Of a stretch of 64,000 nt of DNA, positions 11,826 to 24,234 are shown piece by piece (position 1 is the first letter of the stretch; each line of letters begins with the position of its first letter). Under the pieces are notes generated by a model that did not search any database, was not told the DNA's origin, and worked only from the letters and a program-made list of their open reading frames with translations. The stretch covers positions 27,183,068-27,247,067 of the forward strand of contig CM041533.1 in the NCBI GenBank assembly GCA_023238725.1. Direction: 5' to 3'. This DNA is from Scortum barcoo (lineage: Eukaryota; Chordata; Actinopteri; Centrarchiformes; Terapontidae). The position numbers were made by a program, and so were the translations under genes.

Positions 11826-12077
11826 ACAACACAGCTGGCATTATGACTCGGCGCTCAGGCTTCCAGCGGCTGCTGCAGGACGTCTACGTTCTTCCTGTTG
11901 TGGTTGAGGACAGTGGTTACCCCGCCCAGAGCAGCACAGCCACCCTCACCATCCGAGTGTGCTCCTGCGAGGCAGGAGGCTCGTTGCTTACCTGCTCAGC
12001 GGAGGCCGTCTTCCTGCCCGTGGGCCTCAGCACCGGAGCTCTGATGGCTATTCTGCTATGTGTAGCTCTGCTGATTG
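11826..12077 (+). CDS. Type II cadherin (gene 1), exon for end of EC5 and most of the membrane span
   Basis: This 252-nt exon, exactly the usual type II size, encodes the EC5 end and the start of the transmembrane helix. Reading from the acceptor TTCCAG it gives NTAGIMTRRSGFQ, then DVYVLPVVVEDSGYPAQSST, TLTIRVCSCEAGGSLLTCSA, and the family signature GLSTGALMAILLCVALLIG. The membrane-proximal cysteines (CSC and the single Cys in LLTC) are the conserved EC5 cysteines. The donor GTAAGC starts at 12078, and the transmembrane helix is finished by the next exon, as in other type II cadherins. The GLSTGALxAIL stretch is one of the strongest signs of a type II rather than a type I cadherin. Confidence 0.97.
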
Positions 12078-12796
12078 GTAAGCCAATCTTTCTTCTGTCC
12101 CATAACTACACATCGTGATATTTACAGACACCCAAAACACCGATAACAGGACAGCATAGTTGAATATTTAGCAGCAGGAGTTGCCAAAGGAGTTGGTGAA
12201 AAATGGAGTAAAAATAGGAAAACAGTGTTGATATTGGTTGTGGCCAGAAAATATAACTCCACTTAATGTACATATGTTAGGCTCTATTTTATTCTAACTT
12301 TCCCCGCAGTATTCCCAACTCCTTAAATAGTCGTTTTTAAAAGGGTTTATAGTCTAAGGGCATTTTTGGATGACATACATGTTTTTCTTACAACTTGGTG
12401 ACCTGAAGGTAAAAATCTTTTTTGTTTGTTTGTTTTTATCAAAATTATACTTTTAAATGTGAAAAGAAATGTCATTCTTCCCAAAGCTGATTTCTACAAC
12501 TGATGGTGATGAGGAGTGGCATTTTAACTGTGAATGAATGCACACAATTCAACACTAGATGGTGCCAACGAGCCATATCCAGCCTCTAATTTATCACAGG
12601 GAAGACTTCAAGTACACTGAGAGGCTGATTCCTCTTCTACTTAGTTTTTCACCTCCTATTATCTCATTTCATTTTTGATTATGTTACAGAGAATTATTGA
12701 TTATAATAATAATAATTATTGAATAATTAATTATTATGATATAACCACACATAGTGAAAACATGGCGGTCAGCTCTTATAGTGTGTCTTAGTGTCT

Positions 12797-12798
<2 letters not shown>

Positions 12799-12829
<31 letters not shown>
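12799..12829. repeat. (TG)n microsatellite
   Basis: About fifteen TG units ending five bases before the left end of the Tc1 element. Confidence 0.9.
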
Positions 12830-12834
12830 ATATA

Positions 12835-13785
12835 CAGTTGTGTTCAAAATAATAGCAGTCATGACTAACCAGATCAATCACTGTTTTTGGTAGAAATTAT
12901 ATTACTACTACATGGCAAACAATTTACCAGTAGGTGTAGTAGAGTCCTGATTGGTAAGCTGATTGGTAAGCCTGATGCATTCTCCTGAGTCTGTGTAATT
13001 GAATAATTAATTGAAAGGGGCGTGTTCAAAATAATAGCAGTGTAGAGTTCAACTAGTGAGGTCATTCATTCTGTGAAAAAACAGGTGTGAAATCAGGTGG
13101 CCCTTATTTAAGGATGAAGCCAGCACATGTTGTACATGCATTTCTCTCTGAAAACCTGAGAAAAATGGGTCATTCCAGACATTGTTCAGAAGAACAGCGT
13201 ACTTTGATTAAAACGTTGATTGGAGGGATAAGGGAAAACGTATAAAGAAGTGCAGAAAATGATAGGCTGCTCGGCTAAAATGATCTCTAATGCTTTAAAA
13301 TTGAAAGCAAAACCAGAGAGATGTGGAAGAAAATAGAAAACAACCATTTGAATGGATCGACGAATAGCCAGAATGGCAAAGACTCCAATGATCAGCTCCA
13401 GGGAGATCAAAGACGGTCTAAAGTTACCAGTGAGAACTGTGACAATTAGAAGATGCCTGTGTGAAGCTAATCTATCAGCATGAAGCCCCCGCAAAGTCCC
13501 ACTGTTAAAAAAACAGATGTGCTGAAGAGGATACAACTTGCCAAAGAACACATCAACTGGCCTAAAGAGAAATGGAGAAACATTTTGTGGACAAAAATTT
13601 CAGTTTATACAGTAAAATTTTAAGTTTGTAAAGAAAAATGCAGACACTGCTATTTTTTTAACTTAATTTTCTGTAAAGTAATTAAAAGAGTGATACATTT
13701 TCCTTCATGTTTTGATTTAGAATATGATGTGCAGTGTTCCCAATGCATGGAAATAAAAACACTGCTATTATTTTGAACACAACTG
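12835..13785 (+). mobile_element. Tc1/mariner element, internally deleted, with intact ends
   Basis: The 25-base ends CAGTTGTGTTCAAAATAATA (12835 on) and its inverted counterpart at 13761-13785 are perfect inverted repeats, flanked by TA on both sides (12833-12834, 13786-13787). A second inner copy of GTTCAAAATAATAGCAGTG lies at about 13026, giving an IR/DR-like arrangement. On the + strand the frame MGHSRHCSEEQRTLIKTLI starts at 13167, the N-terminal DNA-binding region of a Tc1-type transposase. Later pieces include KKTDVLKRIQLAKEHINWPK and EKWRNILWT, just before the first catalytic Asp region. The frame has stops, and the catalytic C-terminal half is missing. It cannot mobilise itself, but its ends could in principle be recognised in trans. 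Confidence 0.9.
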
Positions 13786-14559
13786 TATGTACATCTTGTT
13801 TGTGTCAATTTACAGCTAAAGAAAATGTGAAATCAAAGAGGCCTGAAAATATTTTATTCTACCCTCACAACTGATTCACCCCAGTCATGAGCAGTGCATC
13901 TAGGTCTGTGGCTTAGTGTGTCTATTTGTGTGTGTGACTGATAACATGTCACCAAAGAATCTCAGCCTCCTGAGGGCATTGTGCCTTCTTTATTTGTGTC
14001 CTCTCTAGAGAGGGATGATGTCTGCAAGAGGACATAAAGGAGGATATGGGAGGATGGGCTAATAGCTGCTAACACATAACATCACCTTTTTGTCATGCTT
14101 GGCAGAGAGCGACATCTCATATATGAGGATGGCAGCGGAGCGCTGTGCTAACAGAGGATGAGGCTTAATGGTGGGCTTGAAGCAATCCTGGCATGGTCTT
14201 AATAACTGGAGTATTACTATCTAAACATTTGTACCTTAAATGGCATGTCCAAAAGGAGTATGTCTCACTAAAGAAGGTTCCCTGGGAAACCTACATTGGA
14301 AAATTATCACTGCTGGTAAATAACAAGCAATGGGAGACATTTTAGAAATATTTGTGTCTTGGGGAATGGCCCTCGGTTTGATATCTCCTATTGTTGTATT
14401 GTTTGAGAGGCACCAGCATTTTTTCTTGATAATTGACCTAAAAAGTTGTCAATTTATTTTCTGCAACATGGACAGTGTCTCCATAGGGACACAGTTTATG
14501 AAGTTCTTCTGCACAACTGAGTAAAGTCAAGCATAGAACAGAGATAGAAGAGAAAAGAA
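13786..14559. other. Intronic DNA, nothing recognised
   Basis: No exon or repeat recognised between the Tc1 element and the next repeat block. Confidence 0.5.
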
Positions 14560-15560
14560 TTGTAATAAACTTTATTTATATAGATCTAAACAACGAAAAG
14601 AACAGGGGGATTATAAATATTATATAAACATAAAAACATCAGGGGATAGAATAAAATTAAAAAAGAAAAACAGAGAAAAAGAGTAGAGGAAGATGATAAA
14701 ACTCAACAACATATTAAATATTCAGAATTGCCTTCCTATAAAAGAAGTTTTAAGAAGAGATGTAAAAAAAACCTTACGATGCAGCTCATCTGGGGGTTTT
14801 AACAGCAGACCTGGTCACTTTTGGTCTTTGAGACCAAATTCTCTCTTAAGAAAGTAACTAACTTCTGTGACCAGATCCTTCGAGGTTCAGGATCTTTATA
14901 AGTTGGTCCATTAAGATCAGAGCTGATAACCTTATATAAGACACTGGGGATAGGGTTCTTTCAGTCCAAAAAAATATACAGTTAAAACTTCACATCAACA
15001 GTTATAGATAGATTAAACTTAGATAAAATGGATTGAAAAGAATGTTTTAAGCAGGGATTTAAAAAGATGACTGACTCTGGAGGCAGGCAGTGAAATCACG
15101 GAGTGTAAAAGCCGATTAATTCACCTTTTGGTTTTCTGTCAGGATTTTGACGAGTGTACTCTAAAAATCTGATTTTTGAGCCCAAATTTTTCTGCCCCTC
15201 TGGTGACTGGTGACATGGAATTTAATCCAGTCTGAAATACCAAATATCAATCCTAAAGTTAACCCTTATAGATATATGTTGGCATATAGTCTTGGTGAAG
15301 GGCTGCAGATCTCTGGGTGACAGCTGTTGGCATTACAATAATCCAAGTTTAAAGAAGTGGAGCATACATGACCTTTTTCAGGTCAACAGAAGAGGCAAAG
15401 TTGAATTTAGGTCTCTATTAGCTGGAGGCAAGATGAGCGAATAAACCTTTTACCTGATAGTCAAAGCTAGAATCTGAGTCAAATACTACTTCAAAGATCA
15501 AAATTATCTTGCAGTGACTAAAATCTAGTATTGGAGATCAAAAAGACAATACCCAAAGGA
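14560..15560. repeat. Two adjoining relics of a teleost interspersed repeat
   Basis: The block starts with AATAAACTTTATTTATATAG, a common start of fish repeats. Two units follow with similar phrasing: AGTTTTAAGAAGAGATGTAA near 14743 and TGTTTTAAGCAGGGATTTAA near 15044. Later the second unit has ATTACAATAATCCAAGTTTA and GGAGCATACATGACC, which I associate with the same widespread fish repeat. It is non-coding. The family name would need a library search. Confidence 0.5.
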
Positions 15561-17100
15561 ATATTACAGTTTGGGTTTGTAGCTGTGGCCACCTTACCTT
15601 GACCTTCTATTACAGGTCATTGTATTGTACCCACCAAAGCCACTGTAACATAAGGAGCCATCAAAACCAGCAGTTTATCCAGATTATCCAAACCACTTCA
15701 TTTGGAGGAAAAAGTAAAACTGATGTGAAACTGAAATGTGCCAAAATACAAACTGAGAACACAGCTACAGTGAGTATAGTAGGTCAAAGTCAAGGCGTGA
15801 AGCTGGTCTGGAAGCTTCTGTAATGTCTGCTACACTGCAGCCTGGAGAGATTTCAGCAGTTTTCTAAGCCAACAATCCCACCTCCTACTTCTCTTCTCAC
15901 TAAGTAAATCCTCCTCCAGTGGTAACAGTGTTATTCTATCACCTGCAGCTGGATACACCTCTGCTGCTGATCCTACTGAATTGGAAACTAATGTATGATT
16001 TTACATTATTCTGCCCTTTTTATTGCTCGTGCACTATATTTTCTTGCTCCTAAAACTAATTAGTGACATGCTCTACCAGACAGAATATTGGTTTTTACTT
16101 GCATCATAAAGGAAGATAATAAACCACTCATGGGATTCAGTGAATGGATTATTTCACAGACAGACTACAGACTGTCTGTCCTCAGATTTAAATTCCCCTA
16201 TGACCTAGTGCCTCTGTTATTATTTCTGGAACTGTGTTTGTTCCTTTTCTGTCACTGTACTTGTACTGTACTTTCTGTCACTTGTACCGTGTTATAAATT
16301 TTTCCTTTCTTCCAGCAGAAACAGTTCAGCAGTTCTCTATTAAGTCTACCAAAGAGCTGAAAATGCTGAAACTTCTATAATATACTGTAGTACATACTAG
16401 CTGCCCTCATTAACCTGGCCGCTGGTCTACACTTTAGTTTCTAAAGCACATATCCCGAAGGGATGTTGTTGTGTTTCCTTCTGTGCTTCACAGATAAGAC
16501 CATTGATTTTCTAATGGAGGGAAGTGAGACGGAGCAGTTTACATATAAGGGCGACAGAACACTATATCTGTGTGGACTGAAGACTTTCAGCAGCTTTACC
16601 TAATGTGGTTTTATCAGCTTACAGAAGCAGTCCTGGCAGGTAATGGCACAGACAGAGGAGGAGAGGTAGATGAGCAGGGTCACAGAGATATTTTGGATGT
16701 TGAAGTCAAGCCAAACCAACCTCACTCCAACACTGCTTCAGTTCAGAAACTGTCCTTCATTTTCCAGACAGTTGGTACAATCAGTGTCCATGGCTTCACT
16801 ATAGCCACACCATGAAGGGAATTCTGTCCAAAAAGGGAGGCTGAAAATGTTGTACGTTCAATACAGAACCTTGCTAGGCAGGTATGGCACTGTGAGACCA
16901 TCACACACAAGACAGCAGTCCAGTTCAGCTTGTGAAATTCAAAGCCAAGGACGATGCCTGTCTCTCTAGTTCCAGCTCATGTTCTGTACGTCTCCTCTAG
17001 GACAAAGTGACATTTTGCCATTGTTAGTAAAATATATTTTCAGAGGTACTGCACTATCCGTCCAGCCATTACCAGTTAGTAGATGCATTCTTAGAGACGA
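15561..17100. other. Intronic DNA, nothing recognised
   Basis: Short frames (for example about 16570-16815) have no recognisable similarity, lack splice context for a cadherin exon and look like chance openings. Confidence 0.45.
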
Positions 17101-17103
17101 GGC

Positions 17104-17590
17104 TTCTGTTATGAGTGTGGCAAGGTTGGACCCAAAATGCAGATAGGATGGAGTCAGAGGAGGTGAAGAAGTCTTTATTTGGCTTACATGAGATCAAACA
17201 GGCAGGTACAGGATGGGAAAGCAAACACAGCGGGGTAGGAAGGCAAGATCAGAATTTCTGCGAAGAAACACAGGGAAAGGGACTGATATATAAAGAGTGG
17301 GTGATGGGCATGTGAAGACAGGAGAGGAAACTAACAGGGAATAGGTGAAAGGGCAGAGCAGAACAATCAAAGAAACACACAAGGGCAGGAAGTAAAGCTG
17401 CAGACAAGTGAGGAGAGGAAAGAATACAAAATAAAACAGGAAGTGAAAAAAACTGGAAAAGACTAATACAAAGAGAGGGAACAAGAAACAACCAACACAA
17501 TACAAGGAGACAAAGACAAACATGATGACAAAGAGCACGAGGAAAAAACACCCGGGTACAACAGGGGCATACAGCAGAACATGACATCTT
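17104..17590 (-). repeat. Interspersed repeat family A, copy 1
   Basis: Read on the minus strand it shares CACTTCCTGTTTTATTTTGT and a following CCTCTCCTCACTTGT with 26280-26835. It ends with the phrase CTGCATTTTGGGTCCAACC. It is pyrimidine-rich and non-coding; the long minus-strand frames here are composition artefacts. Confidence 0.7.
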
Positions 17591-18105
17591 CCTGAAGGGC
17601 TGAGGTTCTAACCATCTGCTATAGAACTTCAAGGGTGCTTTGTAGTACTAAAGGTACCATGCTAGAACAAAATGAATCATCTTCTCTCTGTCATCACAGC
17701 TGCTGGTGCTCAGTTTTGCCATGATGAATCTCTAACATGCAGACTAAGAGCAGAGCAGATACCTGTGAATGAAGTGCCATTGTGTTAAACTCCTGCTTTA
17801 CTTGAGATCCACCACTTCTCCATTTGGCTACTGAGATACAATGCATGACAGACCAGCTGAAGTATGCGATGTTCCTTTTAAAGCAGAGATTGTTGACAGT
17901 TAGCACTCTCTTGTTCTGAGTCTGCCAAAGAAGCTTTTGTATGTGAATCAACCCTGTCCTCCGCCTTAGAGGCTATATTGAGACTTTTTCAAAACTTTCT
18001 TTAAACAATATTCGAATGGCAAATGTACAAGAAAGAAACTGTCCCACATTTACTGCACATATGTGAATATCTAACTTAACTTATCACTTTGTTTGTGTCT
18101 TGCAG

Positions 18106-18716
18106 TTATGGCAGCATTATTTATGGGCCAGAGACGCCACAGAGAGAAAGAAACTCTGATGACATCAAAAGAGGACATCCGTGATAATGTCATTCACTAT
18201 GACGATGAGGGTGGCGGCGAGGCCGATACCCATGCCTTCGATATGGGTACTTTGCGTAACACACACTCACAGCGCACCAGCACTCACAGCAGCACCTCCA
18301 AGACAGAGAAAAATGGCTATGGAGACGGGATACTGCTGCATCTCAGCAGTCGTTGTGATGATGTCAGGTCACCGGACATCCACCGTCAGACCGCAAATGT
18401 CATCTCTGCCACCAACAAGACCCCCCTCTCCTCCTGTGGCAGAGTGACTGAGGGCGATGCTGAAATGATCAGGGACTTCATCGAACAGCGGCTGGAGGAG
18501 AGTCAGCAGGGTTACGTTGCCCCACCCTATGATTCTTTGGCAACCTACGCCTATGAGGGTGAAGGCAAAGTGGCGGGTTCGCTCAGCTCCATAGAGGAGT
18601 CATGGGTACTTGATGATACAGGGAATTTTAGTTCCCTTGGTGACTGGGGACAGCAGTTCAAAACATTGGCTACCATCCTGAACAGACAGCCGTCCACTCT
18701 GACTGAGGAGAGCTGA
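18106..18716 (+). CDS. Type II cadherin (gene 1), last coding exon: cytoplasmic tail
   Basis: This exon encodes the end of the membrane helix (VMAALFMGQRR) and the complete cytoplasmic tail to a TGA at 18714. The juxtamembrane p120-catenin region is seen as SKEDIRDNVIHYDDEGGGEA and THAFDMGTLRN. The beta-catenin-binding region is seen as IRDFIEQRLEES, APPYDSLATYAYEGEG and SLSSIEES, ending in GDWGQQFKTLATILNRQPS. The acceptor is TTGCAG before 18106, and the frame continues through a split GTT codon. The tail diverges from typical members. The Ser/Thr/His-rich stretch after the GTLRN motif replaces the usual basic-aromatic linker. The DYDYLxxWGPRF motif is NFSSLGDWGQQF, with both Tyr of the YDYL box missing and Pro-Arg replaced by Gln-Gln. 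The frame is open throughout, so it is probably functional. The intron before it is 6.0 kb. Confidence 0.97.
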
Positions 18717-19000
18717 GGAGAAGTTGAACTGCAGAGATACTTTGGGTCATGTGGGAATTAGCTTCCTTTTTTAGATATGTTTTTTTGTTTTTTTTACTAC
18801 AACAGGCGCCGGGTAGAATGATGTGAGTCTTTTAGAAAGCTGTCCATGTGAAGTAGGGTTGTGGACTGGTTAGCTAGAGAGCAGAGAATCCAGCTACAGG
18901 TGTGTGAAAAAGTAAACTTGTTAGCTCAAAGTGCCTGAGGTACTATATGTTTACATGTATTTCAATTCATGTTACTTAATAAAAATATCTTCAACTGATG
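18717..19000 (+). other. 3' UTR and polyadenylation signal of cadherin gene 1
   Basis: After the stop codon there is an A/T-rich, non-coding stretch with a canonical AATAAA at 18978-18983. This is 262 bases after the stop. A GT-rich segment (TGATGGTTTGATTT) follows within 30 bases, as expected for cleavage-factor binding. The 3' end is therefore placed near 19000, although longer alternative UTRs cannot be excluded. Confidence 0.65.
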
Positions 19001-20899
19001 GTTTGATTTCAGGGTGAGGAAGTGGTTTAATGAGACTTAAGAGTCTAACAGGGTTTCAACCAGAAAATCAAATGCTGTGAACTTTACAGATTACAGATTA
19101 CGGTAACTGAACAGTTTGGATATTAGATGGGCTGGACTTTTTCTTAGAACTGAACTTAGTGGAGTAACAAGTACAATACTTAGCACTGAAAGGTAATAGA
19201 AAGAATGGAATAGAATAGAATAGAATAGAAATGTAATAATCTAGCAATCAATAAAGAAGAAATAAGCAGAAGTATTTGCAAAGTAGCTGTTATGGCACAC
19301 TAAAGACAAGGGAGTCTCTGAAAAAAGGCTACCATCACTAAAGCTCAAAGGATGTAAGTCCAGCCCCAGCCCCCCTTGCTTTTAATTTGAAATATATGCA
19401 GAGTGTTCAGGTTACTGGTGTTAGCTCAAGTCAACTCTTTTAAAAGTAATGCACTAATAGTAGTAGTGCACTTAATCAGTGAATGAACAACACATAAAGA
19501 AAAACTGAGAGCAGAAGATTAAATTAAGGACGAGGTTGTTTTTTAAAAACAACATTCAAAGCACACGTTCCTATAATCTCTCAGTTGTGTAGTTCACACA
19601 CTGCACACTGTTGTTTGGGGGCTTCATACATGTGCAAATTTATGTGCATTTTTTTTATTAACTTCAAGTGAGTGTGACTCCTAATAGGAGCATAGTGCAT
19701 CGCCCTGCAGGCAGGTTACATTTGAGTATCACACTCTTCTCACATTTAAGAAAGTGAGAACAATCACATTTAATTGGAAATGAACAGATCATCACTCATC
19801 ACGAACCTGTGAAATGTGAGCGCAGTTTGCTGTGATGACTGCAGTTAAGATGTGTTTATTTTGCGAACTTACTGTAGTAAACCCATGTGTGACTTGTAAG
19901 ATACAGTGAGTATTGATTCTGATTGTGCACATCTGTCAATGATGAGAGAGATAAGGGGTGACTTTGTCTGAAATTACACTGCTGACTAATTTCACTGATT
20001 GATTGCTGTTACGTAGTATAATTGTCATATCTCAATGACTCTCATGTTCAGAAACATTGGAAAATACAACCTTGTGGTCGTGATCAAAGAATACAGCCAT
20101 TTTCTCACACTATAATTTACATTTTTAGATGCTGTTATTTATCTAAAACAATGCTTAAAATGTATGAAACACCCAGCTAGACCCAGACATTACTCTGAGA
20201 CAAAAACAGTTTAACAGTTGGAGGAGCGTTTACTTTGTCCTTCGGAGACTGCCAAATCAATACCTGCTCATGTGCATCAAATCCATCTTCTCCTACACGG
20301 TTGCTGTGATGGAAAATAGATTTTGTTGATTGCTATGGCATAACAGATAGCCTCAGACAGTTGGGATGACCTTCATGTAATCAAGCCTTGATCTCAGCTG
20401 TGACAATGGACAACTCAGGATGTCAGGATGGCATCAATTCAATCCTGAGTTCATTTTGATTTATAAGGTATAAATTATGAGCGCTGCATGATTGTTCCAA
20501 TCAGAACAGGCCAGGATGAGGAAAAGATTCATATTGATTGACTGATGTGAAATGCCTTTGGATTTATACTGAAAACAGAAAATCTAAATGAAGTACAAAC
20601 ACTCAGCTGTGCTTTGATGGAAGAGTGGACGCCAGAGCAAAGCCACTGCAGTGCTGAAGGGAGGAAGGTGTTGTGCTTTACTGACTACATGCCAGCTGGA
20701 TCACAGGTTAAAAATGCTTGGTTCTGATGTTCCTAAAAACAAAAAAATTAAGTTCAAGTTCTTGACAGTATACACGGTATAAAGAGTACAAAGAGTACAA
20801 AGAGTAGATACTGTATACAACTCAGTGCTCGTGTTTGTGTTTGAGCATCAGTGTGCATTTAAATATGGGAAACATATCATTTACAGGTCCAGTGGATGT
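19001..20899. other. Intergenic DNA after cadherin gene 1
   Basis: No gene recognised. It contains a short (TAGAA)n run at about 19208-19230. The rest is A/T-rich unique-looking sequence. Confidence 0.5.
19208..19230. repeat. (TAGAA)n short tandem repeat
   Basis: Four to five pentanucleotide units. Confidence 0.8.
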
Positions 20900-21420
20900 T
20901 TGGTATCACAGGGGTTGTTCCTGACTCTCTGTGGCTGCTGTTATCGGGTCATCACAGTGACAGTCTGCGGAAACAAACTGTTTGGTTGCCATGTGTTTGG
21001 CATACAGAGCTCTGTAGCACCTACCAGAGGGGAGGAGCTGGAACAGGTTGTGTCCAGGCTGTGATGGATGTGCACTGATGTTTCCTTCCTGTTTCCTCAC
21101 TCTGGACAGGTAGAAGTCCTGAGTGTAGGGAGGATCAGCAACAATGAATCTTTTCTTCAGTCCTGACTGTCCATTATCGTCTGTTCCTGTCCTGTCTGGT
21201 GACTGATCCAAACCACACAGTGATAAATGTACAGGGAACAGACTGGATAATGGTGGCATTAAATTAGATCAGCAGGGTGAACTTCCTGAGCTGGTACAGA
21301 TACATCTTCTGCTGGGCCTTCTTTGTGATGGTGTCAATACTGGACTCCCACTTCAGGTTTGGTTCAGAGAAACAGCAAACCAGAGGAGAACCCAAACTCA
21401 TGACACAGGAGCGATCAGTG
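20900..21420 (-). mobile_element. LINE C-terminal relic
   Basis: On the minus strand the order is SIDTITKKAQQKMYLYQLRK, then a DFYLSRVRKQEGNISAHPS segment, then GHNLFQLLPSGRCYRALYAK, the standard C-terminal order of a fish CR1-group LINE protein. Frames are broken between these blocks and no RT core is present. Confidence 0.75.
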
Positions 21421-23480
21421 TAACAAGAAAATTCAGCTTTACTTAGATCAAGGCAGGCAGGAGGCGAAACTGGGAGATTAAGGGCATAGATCCAACAACG
21501 GGCAGGCAGTGGGATCCAAAGTCCAAGAGTTTCATGTATCATGAAAGATAAGACTCCTCCTCCTCCAAGAATCACCAGCAGCAAAGGATTTACAAGCTTT
21601 TAAACATGAGGGTCATTTATACATTTTAGCTTCAGGATCGGCTAACAGCAAAACAACAAACAAAAAGGAACTAGGACTACTGAAGCAGGACACTGATACG
21701 TTTCACACAGACACGTTGCTGGCAGCCTGGCCGGACGAGGCGATAGAAGAGCCTGCAGGAGCTGGAGGAAAGTGGTCTTTTGAACTGCAAACTCCAATCG
21801 GCTCCCTGTTAGAACCTACCTAGTTATTCAGTCAGTCAGCCCGTCAGCCGAGCTCACCTGCAGCCCATCACACACACCACAGGAGAGAGAGAAACATCCA
21901 CAGCACTGCACAGAGCAGAATAGAGCATGTACACTGAAAAAGTTATGTTTTTTATATTTTTAACTGTGTGCTGTTTTATGTGCACTGCACGTGAACCTTT
22001 GCTATACTCTGGCAGAAACCAAAGACAAAAATACCATTGATGCTAAAGTCACTTTAATCTCATCTAAAAAGAAAAGCATAAGTGGGGAGTCTACAAACAA
22101 TGCAGGACAACTGAGCTGTGAGAACTTGACTTTAACAAGAAAATGATTTATTCTTTGTTTCTTTCTTTTTTTCCACAGTACCTTTTGCAAAGTACTAACA
22201 AATAACATTATGTCATTTATAGGTATGACAACCTGTTTATAATACATCCTATAAAAGTTACATGCTTGGTATCGCATGTGGCGACCTTTGTTGCATGTCT
22301 TGTTTCCCTTTAGCTGCTGGTTGTCAGTTCAGACACACCTCTTCCCCTCGTCTGATGGGTGACTAAAGGCCCATCAGGCCACTGCTGCTGTTTCCGGACA
22401 CACACTCTTCAGTGCAGAGGCTGGACTGCATATCCAGCTGATGCCACACTGCATCTCCGTTCACTATGTTCTCCTTCTCTACTTACTTCTGGATTCCTGG
22501 AGCAAAAGGAGGTGGTGATTAAAGAAATATACTGGAGATTTATAGCTGGAGACGTAGAGAGGGATTAATAAACATATCTGATGTATAGAAGCACTTCAGT
22601 GTGATGGGGGTGTTATCCTTCAGAAGGAGTGAGAGAGCTTGTTAAGAGTGGAGAGAGGTAGACTATGAAGGAATTTGGGCCAATGAACAATGGATGAATA
22701 ACAAATGTAGGACACACATACAAAGATGATAGTGCCTCAGGGAGAAAGAGAAGTGAGCTATGAGGGGAGAGGCAAACTGAAAAAAAATGAGGGACATCTT
22801 AGTCTTCTTCTGTTTGCCTAATACACTCTGAATACATGTACTGAGCTGTTATTTGAGAATATTATACAATTACAATCTACTCTGATAGCTTACTGAGCTT
22901 TTTGTGGTGTAATGTTAATGACTAAGCTTTGTAGACTTGTACATATAGACATATTTACCAAAAGGCATATTTCAGTTTGTCCTGTGGTGAGATGGTGGAC
23001 ATGATATAATTACTGTCACAGTCTTTGTGTCGCCAAAGTTTTTCAGGAACAATTGACACAAAGGTGTTAGTGAAGTCATTAACAACGCTCAATGGATAAT
23101 TATAGATGTATGGTTAAAAGTGAAGTAAATCAAGGATGGATGAATCAACAGAACACTAGACTCCATCACAGGAGACCATTCTTTGTTTTCTTTTGTTGTT
23201 TTGTTGTTTTTGCATGATGTGGGAGAAATTTTTTGTTGAAGACTCCAAAGCTAAGCTTCCAAAGAAAACAGATGGTTTTAATGAGTGTTCATGCAGCATG
23301 GAGAGAAACACTCTCTCCTCGATTACCCCTGGTCTAACAGCAAAGTCTTCTGAGTGGATTTACAGAGGCTCAGCGTTGTTTGACCAGGAAAAAGGTGAAT
23401 TGAATTCCTATATGAGACTTTACACTGCAGTGCTGCCTGGAACGCTACTGTAATGACAAAAGAGCAAAAAGTGTAAAGTG
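21421..23480. other. Intergenic DNA, mostly unrecognised
   Basis: The 21421-21720 part (GGCAGGCAGGAGGCGAAACT and similar) has the flavour of fish non-autonomous repeats. A + strand frame of 86 codons at 23193-23453 has no recognisable similarity. No gene can be supported. Confidence 0.4.
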
Positions 23481-23499
23481 GCTGAGATTCAAGATCAAT

Positions 23500-23800
23500 G
23501 GTGGCTGGTGCCTTTTTCTTCAGGGGAGGCTATGCCAAAAATCAAGAAGAAGCCATACGACATATGAAATTGACTATTTGTATATACATTTCACCCTTCC
23601 ACCCTTTAAAAGATACAAACATTTCAGTGACTCTAAGGCTAAAGTCCCAGAAGTCTGTGACAAGTTTCTTCTCCATAGAGAGGGTGGCCAACGCACTGAG
23701 GCCATGCTGTGACGTTGTGTTCCTGAGGAAGGTCTCGATTCTCTTCAGTGTTGAGAAGCACCTCTCTCAGTGTTAGGCTGATCAGGCCAAGCTTTTTGAC
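23500..23800 (-). mobile_element. hAT/ZMYM-like transposase C-terminal remnant
   Basis: The minus strand reads ERCFSTLKRIETFLRNTTSQ, then HGLSALATLSMEKKLVTDF. This is the pattern of the hAT-family dimerisation region (RSFSxLRRIKTxLRxTMxQxRLxxLxLxxxE), as also seen in domesticated ZMYM-type genes. There is no start, zinc finger or terminal inverted repeat nearby, and stops flank the block. Confidence 0.65.
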
Positions 23801-24234
23801 TCTGAGCTTTACTTCCAAAGTTCTTCACTCAAAAGAAGTTTTTTTTAGTGACTTAAGTGAATTTTCTTTCTCCATACTAACAAGCTACCTTAAATTACAC
23901 TCTCAGTCTCTGACCAACTCTCTCTCACTTAACGTTAACACCTCATTCTGATTCTTGTGCCCCAGGCTGGAATACATCGCCTGTCTGTAACGTTAGACAA
24001 TGCAGAATTTTTATTTGCATTTAGAATTTTTATTGCATATTATGCATTCTACTCACTAACTATATAATATTCACCCTGCTCATGTGAAAATATATTTCAA
24101 ATTCATTTTTAAAACCTTATTCAGCGAAGGTCTAGGATGTCGGGAGTGGTGGTTTAGTACCCTCTATCAGCCAGCCGCTGCTGATATACATAGTGCATAG
24201 TGCTGCTCTGGGTCTCCTCCTTTTTTTTCTCTGT

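Noticed and set aside
17194..17632. Long minus-strand frames with signal-peptide-like hydrophobicity
   Set aside because: Same repeat family in the other orientation; overlapping frames in two registers and no homology.
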